Assembly: GCA_965199555.1 (NCBI GenBank)
Contig: CBDASJ010000009.1
Location: 177,642 to 241,641, forward strand
DNA from: LMUY01 sp965199555
GTDB lineage: Bacteria > Pseudomonadota > Alphaproteobacteria > Acetobacterales > Acetobacteraceae
Direction: 5' to 3'
Length of the DNA: 64,000 bases
Made by a program: the position numbers and the translations under genes. Position 1 is the first letter of the stretch. Every line of letters starts with the position of its first letter. Positions 42,429 through 51,140 of this stretch are shown here, piece after piece. The notes beneath the pieces were generated by a model that was given only the letters and a program-made list of their open reading frames with translations, was not told the origin of the DNA and ran no database searches.

Positions 42429-43640
42429 ATGGACTATGACCATTTCTTCCGCAAGCAGCTCGACGGGCTGCGCCGCGACGGCAACTACCGGGTGTTCGCG
42501 GACCTGCAGCGCCGCGCCGGCCAGTTTCCGCATGCGACGCATGTGCGCGAACGCGGTCGGGCGGAGGTTACGGTCTGGTGCTCCAACGACTACCTCGGCA
42601 TGGGCCAGCACCCCGTCGTGCTGGCGGCGATGCACGAGGCGCTGGACAGTTGCGGCGCCGGCGCCGGCGGCACCCGCAACATCGCCGGCACCAACCATTA
42701 CCACGTGCTGCTGGAGGAGGAGCTGGCCGACCTGCACGGCACGGAAGCGGCCCTGCTGTTCAACTCCGGCTACATGTCCAACTGGGCGGCGCTAAGCACC
42801 CTGGCCGGCCGCTTGCCCGGCTGCGTGGTGCTGTCCGACGCCAGCAACCACGCCTCTATGATCGAGGGCATCCGGCACAGCCGGGCCGACAAGCTCCTGT
42901 TCGCCCATAACGACCCGGCGGACCTCGATCGCAAGCTGTCCCGCTTGCCGGCCGACGTGCCGAAGCTGGTGGCGTTCGAGTCGGTGTATTCCATGGACGG
43001 CGACATCGCGCCGATCGCCGAGATCTGTGACGTGGCGGAGCGGCATGGCGCCATGACCTACCTGGACGAGGTGCATGCCGTCGGGCTGTACGGCCCGCGC
43101 GGCGGCGGCGTGGCGGAGCAGCAAGGGCTCAGCCACCGGCTGACCGTGCTGGAAGGCACGCTGGCCAAGGGGTTCGGCGTGGTGGGCGGCTACATCGCGG
43201 CTTCCGCCGTGCTGTGCGATTTCGTGCGCAGCTTTGCGTCCGGCTTCATCTTCACCACGGCCATGCCGCCAGCGATCGCCGCCGGCGCGTTGGCCAGCAT
43301 CCGCCACCTGAAGACCAGCCGGGTCGAACGGGCGGCGCAGCAGGACCGCGTGGACGCGCTGCGCGCCGCGCTGGACCGCGCCGGCGTGCCACACCACCGC
43401 AACGGGAGCCACATCGTCCCGGTGATGGTCGGCAGCGCTCCGTTGTGCAAGCAGGTGACCGATCGGCTGCTGGACGGCTTCGGCATCTACGTGCAGCCGA
43501 TCAACTACCCCACCGTCCCCCGCGGCACGGAGCGGCTGCGCATCACGCCCTCCCCGTTCCACAGCGACGCCGACATCGCGCATTTGGTGGACTCGCTGTC
43601 GGCGGTGTGGTCCGAACTCTGCCTGAGCCGCGCTGCCTAG
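42429..43640 (+). CDS. hemA: 5-aminolevulinate synthase
   Basis: This 403-residue PLP enzyme condenses glycine and succinyl-CoA to 5-aminolevulinate, the C4 entry to haem and bacteriochlorophyll typical of alphaproteobacteria. Signatures are VWCSNDYLGMGQHP, GAGAGGTRNIAGTNHYH, SDASNHASMIEGIRHS, the cofactor Asp in TYLDEVHAVGLYG, and the PLP Lys in EGTLAKGFGVVGGY. The C-terminal YVQPINYPTVPRGTERLRIT distinguishes ALA synthase from related oxoamine synthases. It stands alone. A second copy elsewhere would be usual in phototrophs. Confidence 0.96.
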   Translation: MDYDHFFRKQLDGLRRDGNYRVFADLQRRAGQFPHATHVRERGRAEVTVWCSNDYLGMGQHPVVLAAMHEALDSCGAGAGGTRNIAGTNHYHVLLEEELADLHGTEAALLFNSGYMSNWAALSTLAGRLPGCVVLSDASNHASMIEGIRHSRADKLLFAHNDPADLDRKLSRLPADVPKLVAFESVYSMDGDIAPIAEICDVAERHGAMTYLDEVHAVGLYGPRGGGVAEQQGLSHRLTVLEGTLAKGFGVVGGYIAASAVLCDFVRSFASGFIFTTAMPPAIAAGALASIRHLKTSRVERAAQQDRVDALRAALDRAGVPHHRNGSHIVPVMVGSAPLCKQVTDRLLDGFGIYVQPINYPTVPRGTERLRITPSPFHSDADIAHLVDSLSAVWSELCLSRAA

Positions 43641-43760
43641 TGGAGGCCGGTTTGGACGTCGGACAGCCGCGGCGCGACCGCGGCGCCGCTCCGCTATGAT
43701 GCGTTCGGCCGTTTGCGGGCGTGCGGAAGGTCGAACGCCACCGTGGTGAGGGTGCAGGGC

Positions 43761-44429
43761 ATGGGATCAGTCAGGCGGCGGCTTTTGGGCCTAGGCGTGA
43801 CGACGGGGCTGGCGCTGGTCGCCGGCCGGGCCCGTGCGGTGCAGCCGGAGGGAAGCGCAGGTCCACGTCGCGAGCCGCAGGACGAGTGGCTGGACCAGGG
43901 CGGGCACCGGCACCGCATGGTGTTCGATACGCAGAGCACGGCCGGCCTCGGGCTGGGCTTGAACTTCGCCCGGAACTTCTTCGACGCCAACAAGGCTGGC
44001 TACGGGATCGACGCGGACGAGCTGTCGGTCGTGGTCGTGCTGCGCCACAACGCGACGGCGTTCGGCTTCACCGATGCCGTTTGGGCCAGGTATGGCGACC
44101 AGCTCGGCCAAGCCGCCGGCATCACCGATCCCCGGAGCAAGGCGGCGCCACGCGTCAACCTGTTCCACACCGCCGTCGACGCGCCCGGCCTGCCCAACGG
44201 CGCAACCACGATAAGCGATCTGACCACGCTGGGCGCCCGTTACGCAGTGTGCGCCGTGGCGGCGTCCGCCCTTGCCAAGGCGATCGCCGAACCGTCCCAC
44301 GGCGATCCTGCGGCCGTGCTGAAGGAGTTGGAAGCCAACCTTGTTGCCAACGCCCGCATGGTTCCCGCCGGCATCACGGCGGTGAACCGGGCGCAGGAGC
44401 ATGGCTACACCTTTTCCTATTGCGGGTGA
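43761..44429 (+). CDS. Tat-exported DsrE-like protein
   Basis: This 222-residue protein has a leader with twin-arginine-like RRRLLGLGVTTGLALVAGRARA. The mature part resembles the DsrE/DsrF-like fold (HRMVFDTQSTAGLGLGLNFARNFFDAN; LSVVVVLRHNATAFGFTDAVW; LGARYAVCAVAASAL). It keeps one Cys at about the position of the active Cys of DsrE-like sulfur carriers. Exported members exist, but their role is unclear. The ATG at 43761 is chosen because the leader begins there. Confidence 0.65.
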   Translation: MGSVRRRLLGLGVTTGLALVAGRARAVQPEGSAGPRREPQDEWLDQGGHRHRMVFDTQSTAGLGLGLNFARNFFDANKAGYGIDADELSVVVVLRHNATAFGFTDAVWARYGDQLGQAAGITDPRSKAAPRVNLFHTAVDAPGLPNGATTISDLTTLGARYAVCAVAASALAKAIAEPSHGDPAAVLKELEANLVANARMVPAGITAVNRAQEHGYTFSYCG

Positions 44430-44484
44430 GTGCGCGTGCTGGCGCTTTGATCCAACGGTCGGGACGGCCCTGGCGGAGATGACG

Positions 44485-44955
44485 ATGATGCGTTCCATAC
44501 CCCTTCTGGCATTCTGGACCTTCCTGGCAGGGGCGGGCATCCCGTTGATCGGCGTGTTGAACGGCGGGCTCGCGCGCAGCATGGGAAATCCGATCGGTGC
44601 CACCGCCGTCATGTTCGCGATCGCGTTCCTGGCCGCGGCAGCGCTCGCCTTGCCGCTTTACGGTGTGCCAACGGTCGGGCAGCTCACTTCCGCACCGATC
44701 GGCAGTTACACGGCGGGTATCCTGATCGGCTTCTATGCCCTTTCGGCGACCGTCATCATCCCCCGCTTCGGCGCGGGTAACTTCGTGGCCTTCATCCTGG
44801 TCGCGCAGTTGGTCACCGCGGCGGTGATCGACCAGTTCGGCCTGCTGGGCGTGGAGCGAAGCCCCATCGGTGCGCTCAAGCTCGGGGGTTTTGCCCTGAT
44901 CATTTTCGGCATCGCCCTGCTGCAACTGGCAAGCTACCGGGCGGCACCGTCCTAG
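44485..44955 (+). CDS. DMT-family membrane protein (YdcZ/DUF606)
   Basis: About 156 residues with five hydrophobic segments (LLAFWTFLAGAGIPLIGVLNGGLA; AVMFAIAFLAAAALALPLYG; VAFILVAQLVTAAVIDQFGLLG). The DUF606 motif GAGNFVAFILVAQL is present. Half-size transporters of this family work as pairs or dimers; the substrate is unknown. The start is between ATGs at 44479, 44485 and 44488; GGAG at 44475-44478 favours 44485. Confidence 0.8.
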   Translation: MMRSIPLLAFWTFLAGAGIPLIGVLNGGLARSMGNPIGATAVMFAIAFLAAAALALPLYGVPTVGQLTSAPIGSYTAGILIGFYALSATVIIPRFGAGNFVAFILVAQLVTAAVIDQFGLLGVERSPIGALKLGGFALIIFGIALLQLASYRAAPS

Positions 44956-45016
44956 GTGCTCTGACCACCGGCACAGTCCGGCGACGCAACGCCGCACCGC
45001 CACAGGAGGGAATAGC

Positions 45017-45841
45017 ATGGCCACGATCAGCCTGGAACAAATGGCGGCAAGCGTGCCGGACGGTGCGCTGGTGGCGGTGCCGCCCGACAATTCCCTGCCA
45101 TCCGTCGCGCTGGCCATGGCGCTGGTGCGGCGCGGGGCGCGCGGGTTGCGCCTGCTCGGCGTGCCCGTGTCGGGCTTCGCCACCGATCTGCTGATCGGCG
45201 CGGGCTGCGTGGCCGAGGTGGAAACCAGCGCGGTGTCGCTGGGCGAGGCCGGGTTCGCGCCGCGCTTCACGGCCGCGGTCAAGGCGGGCACGATCACCGT
45301 GCGGGATGCGACCTGCCCGGCAATCCACACCATGCTGCAGGCGGCCGAGAAGGGCGTGCCCTTCATGCCGCTGCGCGGCGTGATCGGCAGCGACATCCTG
45401 CGCAACCGCCCGGACTGGAAGGTGATGGACAACCCCTTCGCGGACGGGGGCGACCCGATCGTGCTGCTGCCCGCCAGGCAGCCGGATTTCGCGGTGTTCC
45501 ATGCCGCCATGGCAGATCGCGAGGGCAACGTCTGGGTCGGCCGCCGCCGGGAATGCGCCACCATCGCCCACGCGTCCCGCCGCACCCTGGTCACGGTGGA
45601 GCGGGTGGTGGACGGCAGCCTGCTGGAAGACGAGCGCCTGGCGCCCGGTACGGTGTCCGCCACCTACATCGACGCGGTTGCGGTGGCGAAGCACGGCGCC
45701 CGCCCGGCGGCGCTGCTGGACGAGTACGCGTTCGACGCCGCCTTCGTGGCGGAATACGCGCGGGCGGCGAAGACGGCGGCCGGCTTTGCCGCCTGGTGCG
45801 AGCAGCACGTCGGCGCGCCCGTGCTGGCCGCCGCCGAGTGA
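45017..45841 (+). CDS. CoA-transferase family I, alpha-like subunit
   Basis: The 274-residue protein has the glutaconate CoA-transferase/IpdA fold: GALVAVPPDNSLPSVALAMAL, GFATDLLIGAGCVAEVETS, EKGVPFMPLRGVIGSDIL, and ADREGNVWVGRRRECATIAHASRRTLVTVE. It partners the gene that starts inside its stop codon (GTGA overlap). GGAGG lies upstream of the ATG at 45017. The substrate may be a dicarboxylic or ring-derived CoA ester. The pair's beta subunit has unusual features (see next entry). Confidence 0.85.
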   Translation: MATISLEQMAASVPDGALVAVPPDNSLPSVALAMALVRRGARGLRLLGVPVSGFATDLLIGAGCVAEVETSAVSLGEAGFAPRFTAAVKAGTITVRDATCPAIHTMLQAAEKGVPFMPLRGVIGSDILRNRPDWKVMDNPFADGGDPIVLLPARQPDFAVFHAAMADREGNVWVGRRRECATIAHASRRTLVTVERVVDGSLLEDERLAPGTVSATYIDAVAVAKHGARPAALLDEYAFDAAFVAEYARAAKTAAGFAAWCEQHVGAPVLAAAE

Positions 45842-46587
45842 GCGCCCGTCACGAGGAGCGGCTGATCGCCGCGCTGGCCCGCCTGATCCTCCACCCGGCC
45901 GCGCCGCCGGCCCGGCACATCGCCGTGGGTGCCGCCTCGCCGGTCCCCGCCGCGGCCTGCTGGCTGGTGAAGAAGCAGGGGCACCCGGTGCGGCTGTCCT
46001 TGCTGCACAAGCGCAGTGGCAACCCGTTCACCGAAGGCTCGCGCGAGCTGTTCGACCTGACCGGGCAGGGGCGGATCGACCTGTTCTTCCTGGGCGGAGG
46101 CCAGATCGACGGGCAGGCCAACCTGAACCTGGTCGGCACCGGGGAATGGCCGGGCCGCGCGGTGCGCTTCCCCGGCAGCTTCGGCAGCGCCTTCATGTAC
46201 GCCATGACGCCACGCACCATCCTGTTCCGAGACGAGCACTCGCCACGCGTGCTGGTGGAGCGGGTGGACAACATCTCGGCAGCCGGGGTGTCGGCGCCGG
46301 GCGTGTTCCGTCGCGGCACGGCGCAGGCGCTGGTCACCGGCCGCTGCGTGTTCACCTTCGACGCCGCCCGGGCGCGCTTCACCCTGGCGGCGCTGATGCC
46401 GGGCGAAACGGTGGACAGCGTGCGCGCCGCCACCGGCTTCGGCTTCGACGTCGCCGAGGGCGTCGCGGCCGTGCCCGACCCGGCGCCGGAGCAATTGGCC
46501 CTTTTGCGCGGCCCGGTGTGCGACGAGATGGCGGAAACCTACCCCGAGTTCTGCGCGCGCGTGTTCGGGGGCAAGGTGCCGGCGTGA
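45838..46587 (+). CDS. CoA-transferase family I, beta-like subunit
   Basis: The 249-residue partner of the preceding gene has ARHIAVGAASPVPAAACWL, GGGQIDGQANLNLVGTGEW, RAVRFPGSFGSAFMYA and CVFTFDAARARFTL. In transferases of this family a catalytic Glu lies in the early strand after the first glycine loop. The corresponding stretch here reads LSLLHKRSGNP, with no Glu. The pair could therefore be closer to IpdAB-type ring-opening hydrolases than to true transferases. The start is a GTG at 45838. Confidence 0.82.
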   Translation: MSARHEERLIAALARLILHPAAPPARHIAVGAASPVPAAACWLVKKQGHPVRLSLLHKRSGNPFTEGSRELFDLTGQGRIDLFFLGGGQIDGQANLNLVGTGEWPGRAVRFPGSFGSAFMYAMTPRTILFRDEHSPRVLVERVDNISAAGVSAPGVFRRGTAQALVTGRCVFTFDAARARFTLAALMPGETVDSVRAATGFGFDVAEGVAAVPDPAPEQLALLRGPVCDEMAETYPEFCARVFGGKVPA

Positions 46588-46762
46588 CCGCGCTGCGGGG
46601 GCTCCTCACCAGCGCACCCTCGACCAGCCCGGCGGGGAGAACCGATTGCTGGCCGGAACGCTGACGCAATTGCCCAGCGTGGCGATTGGTCCCGGCGGCG
46701 GGGTGGGCGTCCGGGGGCTGTAAGCGCCCATCCGTCCCGGTGGAACGCCACCGTGCCGATGG

Positions 46763-47563
46763 TCAGCCCGGGGATGCCGCCACCGGCTCCAGGCCCGTCG
46801 CGCGCACGGCCGCCGCGGCCTCGGGCGAGGCGAGAAAGGCGAGCAGCACGCGGGCCTCCGCCTGGTGGCTCGACGCGCTGGCGATGCCGCCGGAATAGAT
46901 CGTGATGCTTTGCACCTCGGCGGGGATCGGGCCGACGATGTCGATGCCCGGGATCGGCTTCAGCTCGCTGATCTGCTGGAAGCCCAGCTCGGCCCCGCCC
47001 TGCGCCACCACGCCGCCCACCGGGTCGCCCGGGATCATGCGCGCCGTCTTGCTCATCTGCTCCGCGATGCCCAGGCGGGGAAAAAGCTGCTTTTCCAGGT
47101 AGACGCCGCTGGCGCTGTCCGAAAAGGCGACCGACTTGGCGTCGAGCAGGGTTTGCCGCAGCGCCGCCACGGTGCTGATGTCCGGCTTCGGTGCCCCCGC
47201 CCGCACGGCCATGCCGATGCTGGAGCGGGCGAGGTCGATCCGGCTGCCCTGCACCGCCCGGCCATCCGCCACCAGCGTGGCCAGCGCCGCGCCCACCATC
47301 AGCAGCACGTCCGCCGGCTCGCCCCGCGCCAGCCGCTTCGGGATGGCGGTTTCCGTGTCGCCCATGGACGCGCCGAGCACGAGCCGCGTGGTGTTGCCGG
47401 TCATCCCCGCGTAGATCGGCGCCAAGGCCCGGAAGGCCGGGGTGAAGCCGCCGGAGCTGAGCACCACCAGCTCCACGCCGGTCGGGCTGGCCGCGCGGGC
47501 GAGCCGGGCCAGGCCGACCGAGGCCGCGCCCGCGAGGAAGGTTCGGCGTTGGATAACAGGCAT
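46763..47563 (-). CDS. Molybdate-type ABC solute-binding protein, orphan
   Basis: This 266-residue protein has a leader with twin Arg (IQRRTFLAGAASVGLARLARA) and a PBP-II fold typical of ModA/sulfate-type binding proteins (VLSSGGFTPAFRALAPIY, ADVLLMVGAALATL, FSDSASGVYLEKQLFPRLG, ITIYSGGIA). The usual two Ser that hold molybdate cannot be confirmed. There is no permease or ATPase near, so the substrate is open; some orphan relatives bind other oxyanions or organic acids. It converges with the CoA-transferase pair. Confidence 0.8.
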   Translation of the reverse strand: MPVIQRRTFLAGAASVGLARLARAASPTGVELVVLSSGGFTPAFRALAPIYAGMTGNTTRLVLGASMGDTETAIPKRLARGEPADVLLMVGAALATLVADGRAVQGSRIDLARSSIGMAVRAGAPKPDISTVAALRQTLLDAKSVAFSDSASGVYLEKQLFPRLGIAEQMSKTARMIPGDPVGGVVAQGGAELGFQQISELKPIPGIDIVGPIPAEVQSITIYSGGIASASSHQAEARVLLAFLASPEAAAAVRATGLEPVAASPG

Positions 47564-47668
47564 GGTTCGTCCACCTGGTTGCTTGATTGGTCCCGTTGGC
47601 GCTTTTACCGATGTCCGCTTGCCGTGTCAGGCCGGCTTGCCCCGCTACCGCGTGGCCAAGCTGGTTTT

Positions 47669-48412
47669 TCAGTGCCGGTCCAGCATGCTTTCGTGGACCC
47701 AACCCTCGGCGGCGGTGTCGCCCACGTGGAGCCAGCCGCCGGGCGCCTGGCCGAACACGTGCAGCGAGGTCCCTTGCGGGACCACCCGGATGGCGGCGCC
47801 GTGCGGGTCGGTCCGCAAATTGCCGTTCTGCCGCATGGTCACCGTGCCCGACGCTGCGGCCGGCGCGGCCGCGGCGGGCACCGAAGGCGGGGCGGGGCTG
47901 CCGCCGCGCAGCGGATCGGGCACCGCGCTGGGCAGCGGCGGCAGGGGGGCGGCGCTGCGGCTGGGCGAAGGCGACGGGCCGCCATCCTCGAAGCAATAGG
48001 CGACGAGTGCCGCGTAGACCCGGCTGGCTTCGGCGGTGGTGGTGCCGATCCGTTGGTCGAACCCGTATTCCGTGGCGCTGCCATGCGCCTGGCCGGTGAC
48101 CACGGACACGAACGGGACGAAGATGTTGGCATCGTCGGCGAACGGGTTCACCTGGCCGCACACGGCATAATGGTCGGCGGCGGCCTGCCTGTACACCTGC
48201 ACGCCGCGAAAACGGATACCGGACGGGGCGGCCGCCTTGGCCTGGATGTTCTGCTCGGCCGCATCCCGGACACGCTGCAGCACGGGGTCTGCCGCGGCCT
48301 TGGCCGACCCGCCCTGCTTTTCCTCCTTGCAGGCGGCCAGCCCGAACGTCACCACCCCCGCCAGGATGAGCCGCGCCGAATGCACCGCAGCTTGTCCGCG
48401 CTTGAACGACAT
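47669..48412 (-). CDS. Lipoprotein with C-terminal SH3b domain
   Basis: The 247-residue protein has a lipoprotein leader ending in LAAC (ILAGVVTFGLAACKEEK). A conserved domain with VYRQAAADHYAVCGQVNPF and two Cys follows, then a Pro/Ser/Ala linker. The C-terminal bacterial SH3 domain reads GTVTMRQNGNLRTDPHGAAIRVVPQGTSLHVFGQ and GWLHVGDTAAEGWVHES. SH3b domains usually bind peptidoglycan. Function unknown. It is divergent from the TPR glycosyltransferase gene. Confidence 0.78.
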   Translation of the reverse strand: MSFKRGQAAVHSARLILAGVVTFGLAACKEEKQGGSAKAAADPVLQRVRDAAEQNIQAKAAAPSGIRFRGVQVYRQAAADHYAVCGQVNPFADDANIFVPFVSVVTGQAHGSATEYGFDQRIGTTTAEASRVYAALVAYCFEDGGPSPSPSRSAAPLPPLPSAVPDPLRGGSPAPPSVPAAAAPAAASGTVTMRQNGNLRTDPHGAAIRVVPQGTSLHVFGQAPGGWLHVGDTAAEGWVHESMLDRH

Positions 48413-48567
48413 GGAAGCCTTCGAAGGTGTGGCGGGCCGGCGGGGTGTTGCCTTACGCCGGAGCGGCGTTCTTGCGACCCGGCATCGACCGGCGTCAACC
48501 GCTTTTACGGTTGGTCAAGACACGGCCGCTATCGTCGGATCACTGGTGAAGCGGGTCCGGGGCAAGC

Positions 48568-50232
48568 ATGCAGGCAGCGACGCGCGCGCATCCACCGCCG
48601 CTGCTCGGCCGCAGGGGCAAGGCGCAAGCCCGGTTCCGCCAAGCGACCGGCCTGCAACGCGGAGGCAGCCTGGCCCAGGCGCTCGCCGCGTATGACGCCG
48701 CCATCAGCCTCGACCCCGGCCATGCCGAGGCACAGGAGGCGCGGGCCGCAACGCTGACCGCCCTGGGCCGCCACGCGGAGGCCGCGGCCGCGTGGGAAGC
48801 CATCCACGCACGGCACCCCGACGCCGCCGGCATCGCCGGGCAACGCGGCCTCGCGCTGTCCGCAGCGGGGCGGCACGATGAGGCCTTCGCGGTGCTGCGG
48901 GCGGCCACGGCGCGGCATCCGCAGGACGCGTCTTTGCTGGCGGCGACCGGCACGGTGCTGCTGCGGCTCAACCGGCCCCAGCAGGCGGTGGGGGCGCTGC
49001 TGCTTGCCGTGGCGGCGCGGCCGGAGGATGCGCAGGCGCGGTCTGCCCTGGGCATCGCCTTCCTCCAATGCGACGACCTTGACCAGGCGCTGCTGCATTC
49101 GGCCGCCGCGTTCCAGATCGCGCCCGATGGCGACACCGCGGTGAATTACAGCCGGGTGCTGCTGGATGCCGGCGATTTCACGCAGGCCTTGCCCGTCAGC
49201 CAGCAGGCGGTGCAGCTCAGCGGCGGCTCGCCGCTTGCGCGCAACAATCACGCCCTCGCCCTGGAAGGGCTGGGCCGTTACGAGGAGGCCGTGCAGGCCT
49301 GGTCTGAAGCGGTGGCGGCCGCGCCAGGCGACACGGATACCTGCCACAAGCTGGCCACCCTGCTGCTCGGCCTTGGGCGGCTGACCGCGGACACCTGGGC
49401 GCTGTACGAGCGGCGGCTGGACGGGAAGGCGGGGGTCGGCAGGGTCCGGCGGTGGCACGGCGAGGACGTTGCGGGCAAGACCGTGCTGCTACACGCCGAG
49501 CAAGGGTTGGGGGACACCATCCAGTTCGTGCGCTACGCACCGATGGTGGCCGCGCGCGGCGCCCGCGTCGTCTTGGCCGTCCAGCCCGGCTTGGTCCGGC
49601 TGCTGGGGGCGACGCCGGGCGTGGACCAGGTCGTCGCCGTGGGGCAGGCCTTGCCGCCGTTCGACCTGTTCTGTCCGCTGTTGAGCCTTCCGGCGATCTT
49701 CCAAACCACCCTCGACACGGTGCCGCCTCCCTTGCGCTACGACCTGCCTGTCGGCGCGCCCGCACCGGGTGATCTGCGCGTCGGGCTGGTGTGGGCGGGC
49801 AATCCCGGCTTCGTCAACGACCGGCGGCGCTCCGTGTCGCCGGACCTGCTGGCGCCGCTCACGCAGATGGCGAGGGTGCGCTGCGTCAGCCTGCAATTCG
49901 GCGGTGGCACCCTGCCGGCCGGCCTGTGCCTGACGGACGCCATGGAAGGGGTGGGCGATTTCGCCGATACCGCCCGGCGCGTCGCGGAGCTGGACCTGGT
50001 GATCGCGGTGGACACGGCCGTGGCGCACCTGGCGGCGACGATGGGCAAGCCGGTTTGGCTGCTGTCACGCTTCCTGGGCTGCTGGCGCTGGCTGTTCGAC
50101 CGTGCGGACAGCCCGTGGTATCCTACCCTGCGCATCTACCGGCAGCAGCGGCCCAACGAGTGGGCGGACGTCATCCGACGGGTGCAGGACGACCTGCATT
50201 CCTTCCGCCGCGCCGCCCCGGCGCCGGACTGA
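48568..50232 (+). CDS. TPR protein with C-terminal glycosyltransferase (GT9/GT41-like) domain
   Basis: The 554-residue protein has about seven tetratricopeptide repeats (residues about 20-265; RGGSLAQALAAYDAAISLDPGHAEAQ and similar). A GT-B C-lobe follows: VLLHAEQGLGDTIQFVRYAPMVAARGARVVLAVQP, then VGLVWAGNPGFVNDRRRSV, and LVIAVDTAVAHLAATMGKPVWLL. This combination is frequent in proteobacteria and is related to heptosyltransferases and to the O-GlcNAc transferase plan. It may glycosylate a protein such as flagellin. ATG at 48568. Confidence 0.87.
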   Translation: MQAATRAHPPPLLGRRGKAQARFRQATGLQRGGSLAQALAAYDAAISLDPGHAEAQEARAATLTALGRHAEAAAAWEAIHARHPDAAGIAGQRGLALSAAGRHDEAFAVLRAATARHPQDASLLAATGTVLLRLNRPQQAVGALLLAVAARPEDAQARSALGIAFLQCDDLDQALLHSAAAFQIAPDGDTAVNYSRVLLDAGDFTQALPVSQQAVQLSGGSPLARNNHALALEGLGRYEEAVQAWSEAVAAAPGDTDTCHKLATLLLGLGRLTADTWALYERRLDGKAGVGRVRRWHGEDVAGKTVLLHAEQGLGDTIQFVRYAPMVAARGARVVLAVQPGLVRLLGATPGVDQVVAVGQALPPFDLFCPLLSLPAIFQTTLDTVPPPLRYDLPVGAPAPGDLRVGLVWAGNPGFVNDRRRSVSPDLLAPLTQMARVRCVSLQFGGGTLPAGLCLTDAMEGVGDFADTARRVAELDLVIAVDTAVAHLAATMGKPVWLLSRFLGCWRWLFDRADSPWYPTLRIYRQQRPNEWADVIRRVQDDLHSFRRAAPAPD

Positions 50233-50365
50233 GCCGCCCGGCCGTTCGCACTTACCGGTTGCGCCGCCTCCCTCGCCTCAGCACAGTCCGCCCGATCGGG
50301 CGACGGTGTCGCGGGGGCCGCCCTGCCCATGCCCGGGATCCGTCTGCGTGGTGGAGGCATCCGAC

Positions 50366-51136
50366 GTGTCGCATCTGCTTTATCCGCTGTCGGGGTTGTT
50401 TATCGGGTTCCTGGTCGGGCTGACGGGCGTCGGCGGCGGTTCCTTGATGACGCCCCTGCTGGTCCTGCTGTTCGGCGTGCACCCGACCACGGCGGTGGGA
50501 AGCGACCTGCTGTACGCCGCGGCGACCAAGGTGGTCGGCACCGGGGTCCATGGCACCCACGGCACGGTTGATTGGCGGATCGTCCGGCGGCTGGCCGCCG
50601 GCAGCGTGCCGGCGACCGTGCTGGCCCTCGGCGTGACGGCGCTGTGGCCACAGAACAACAGCAACGGCCATGCTCTGACCGTGGCCCTGGGCGGCGTGCT
50701 GCTGCTGACGGCCGTGCTGCTGATGTTCCGCGGGCCGGTGGTCCGCTTCTTTGCCGCATGGCTAGGTGAGATGTCGCCCCGGCGGGTACTGGTGGCGACG
50801 GTGGTGACCGGGGCCGTGCTGGGCTTCCTGGTCACGATCACGTCCGTCGGGGCCGGCGCGATCGGCGTGCCTGCCCTGCTGGTGCTGTATCCCCGCACGG
50901 CGGTCGGCCGCCTGGTCGGCTCCGACATCGCCCACGCCGTGCCGCTCACCCTGCTGGCGGGCTTCGGCCGCTGGATCCTGGGGGACGTGGATTTCGGGCT
51001 GGTCGGGTCGCTGCTGATCGGGTCCGTACCCGGCGTCATCCTCGGCAGCGTCCTGTCGTTCCGCTTGCCGGATCGCGGCTTGCGCATCGCCCTCGCCCTG
51101 GTCCTGGCGGCGACGTCGCTGCGGATGCTGGGGTAG
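50366..51136 (+). CDS. TSUP (TauE/SafE) sulfite/sulfonate permease
   Basis: This 256-residue membrane protein has eight hydrophobic segments and the two TSUP repeats: LFIGFLVGLTGVGGGSLMTPLLVLLFG, and VLGFLVTITSVGAGAIGVPALLVL. The family exports sulfite or sulfoacetate, or takes up sulfur oxyanions. The GTG at 50366 is preferred because GGAGG lies eight bases upstream. It ends four bases before cysD, so it probably serves sulfate assimilation by handling sulfite or sulfate. Confidence 0.88.
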   Translation: MSHLLYPLSGLFIGFLVGLTGVGGGSLMTPLLVLLFGVHPTTAVGSDLLYAAATKVVGTGVHGTHGTVDWRIVRRLAAGSVPATVLALGVTALWPQNNSNGHALTVALGGVLLLTAVLLMFRGPVVRFFAAWLGEMSPRRVLVATVVTGAVLGFLVTITSVGAGAIGVPALLVLYPRTAVGRLVGSDIAHAVPLTLLAGFGRWILGDVDFGLVGSLLIGSVPGVILGSVLSFRLPDRGLRIALALVLAATSLRMLG

Positions 51137-51140
51137 CAGG

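Noticed and set aside
46588..46762. Short gap after the CoA-transferase pair
   Set aside because: No gene, repeat or clear terminator could be supported.
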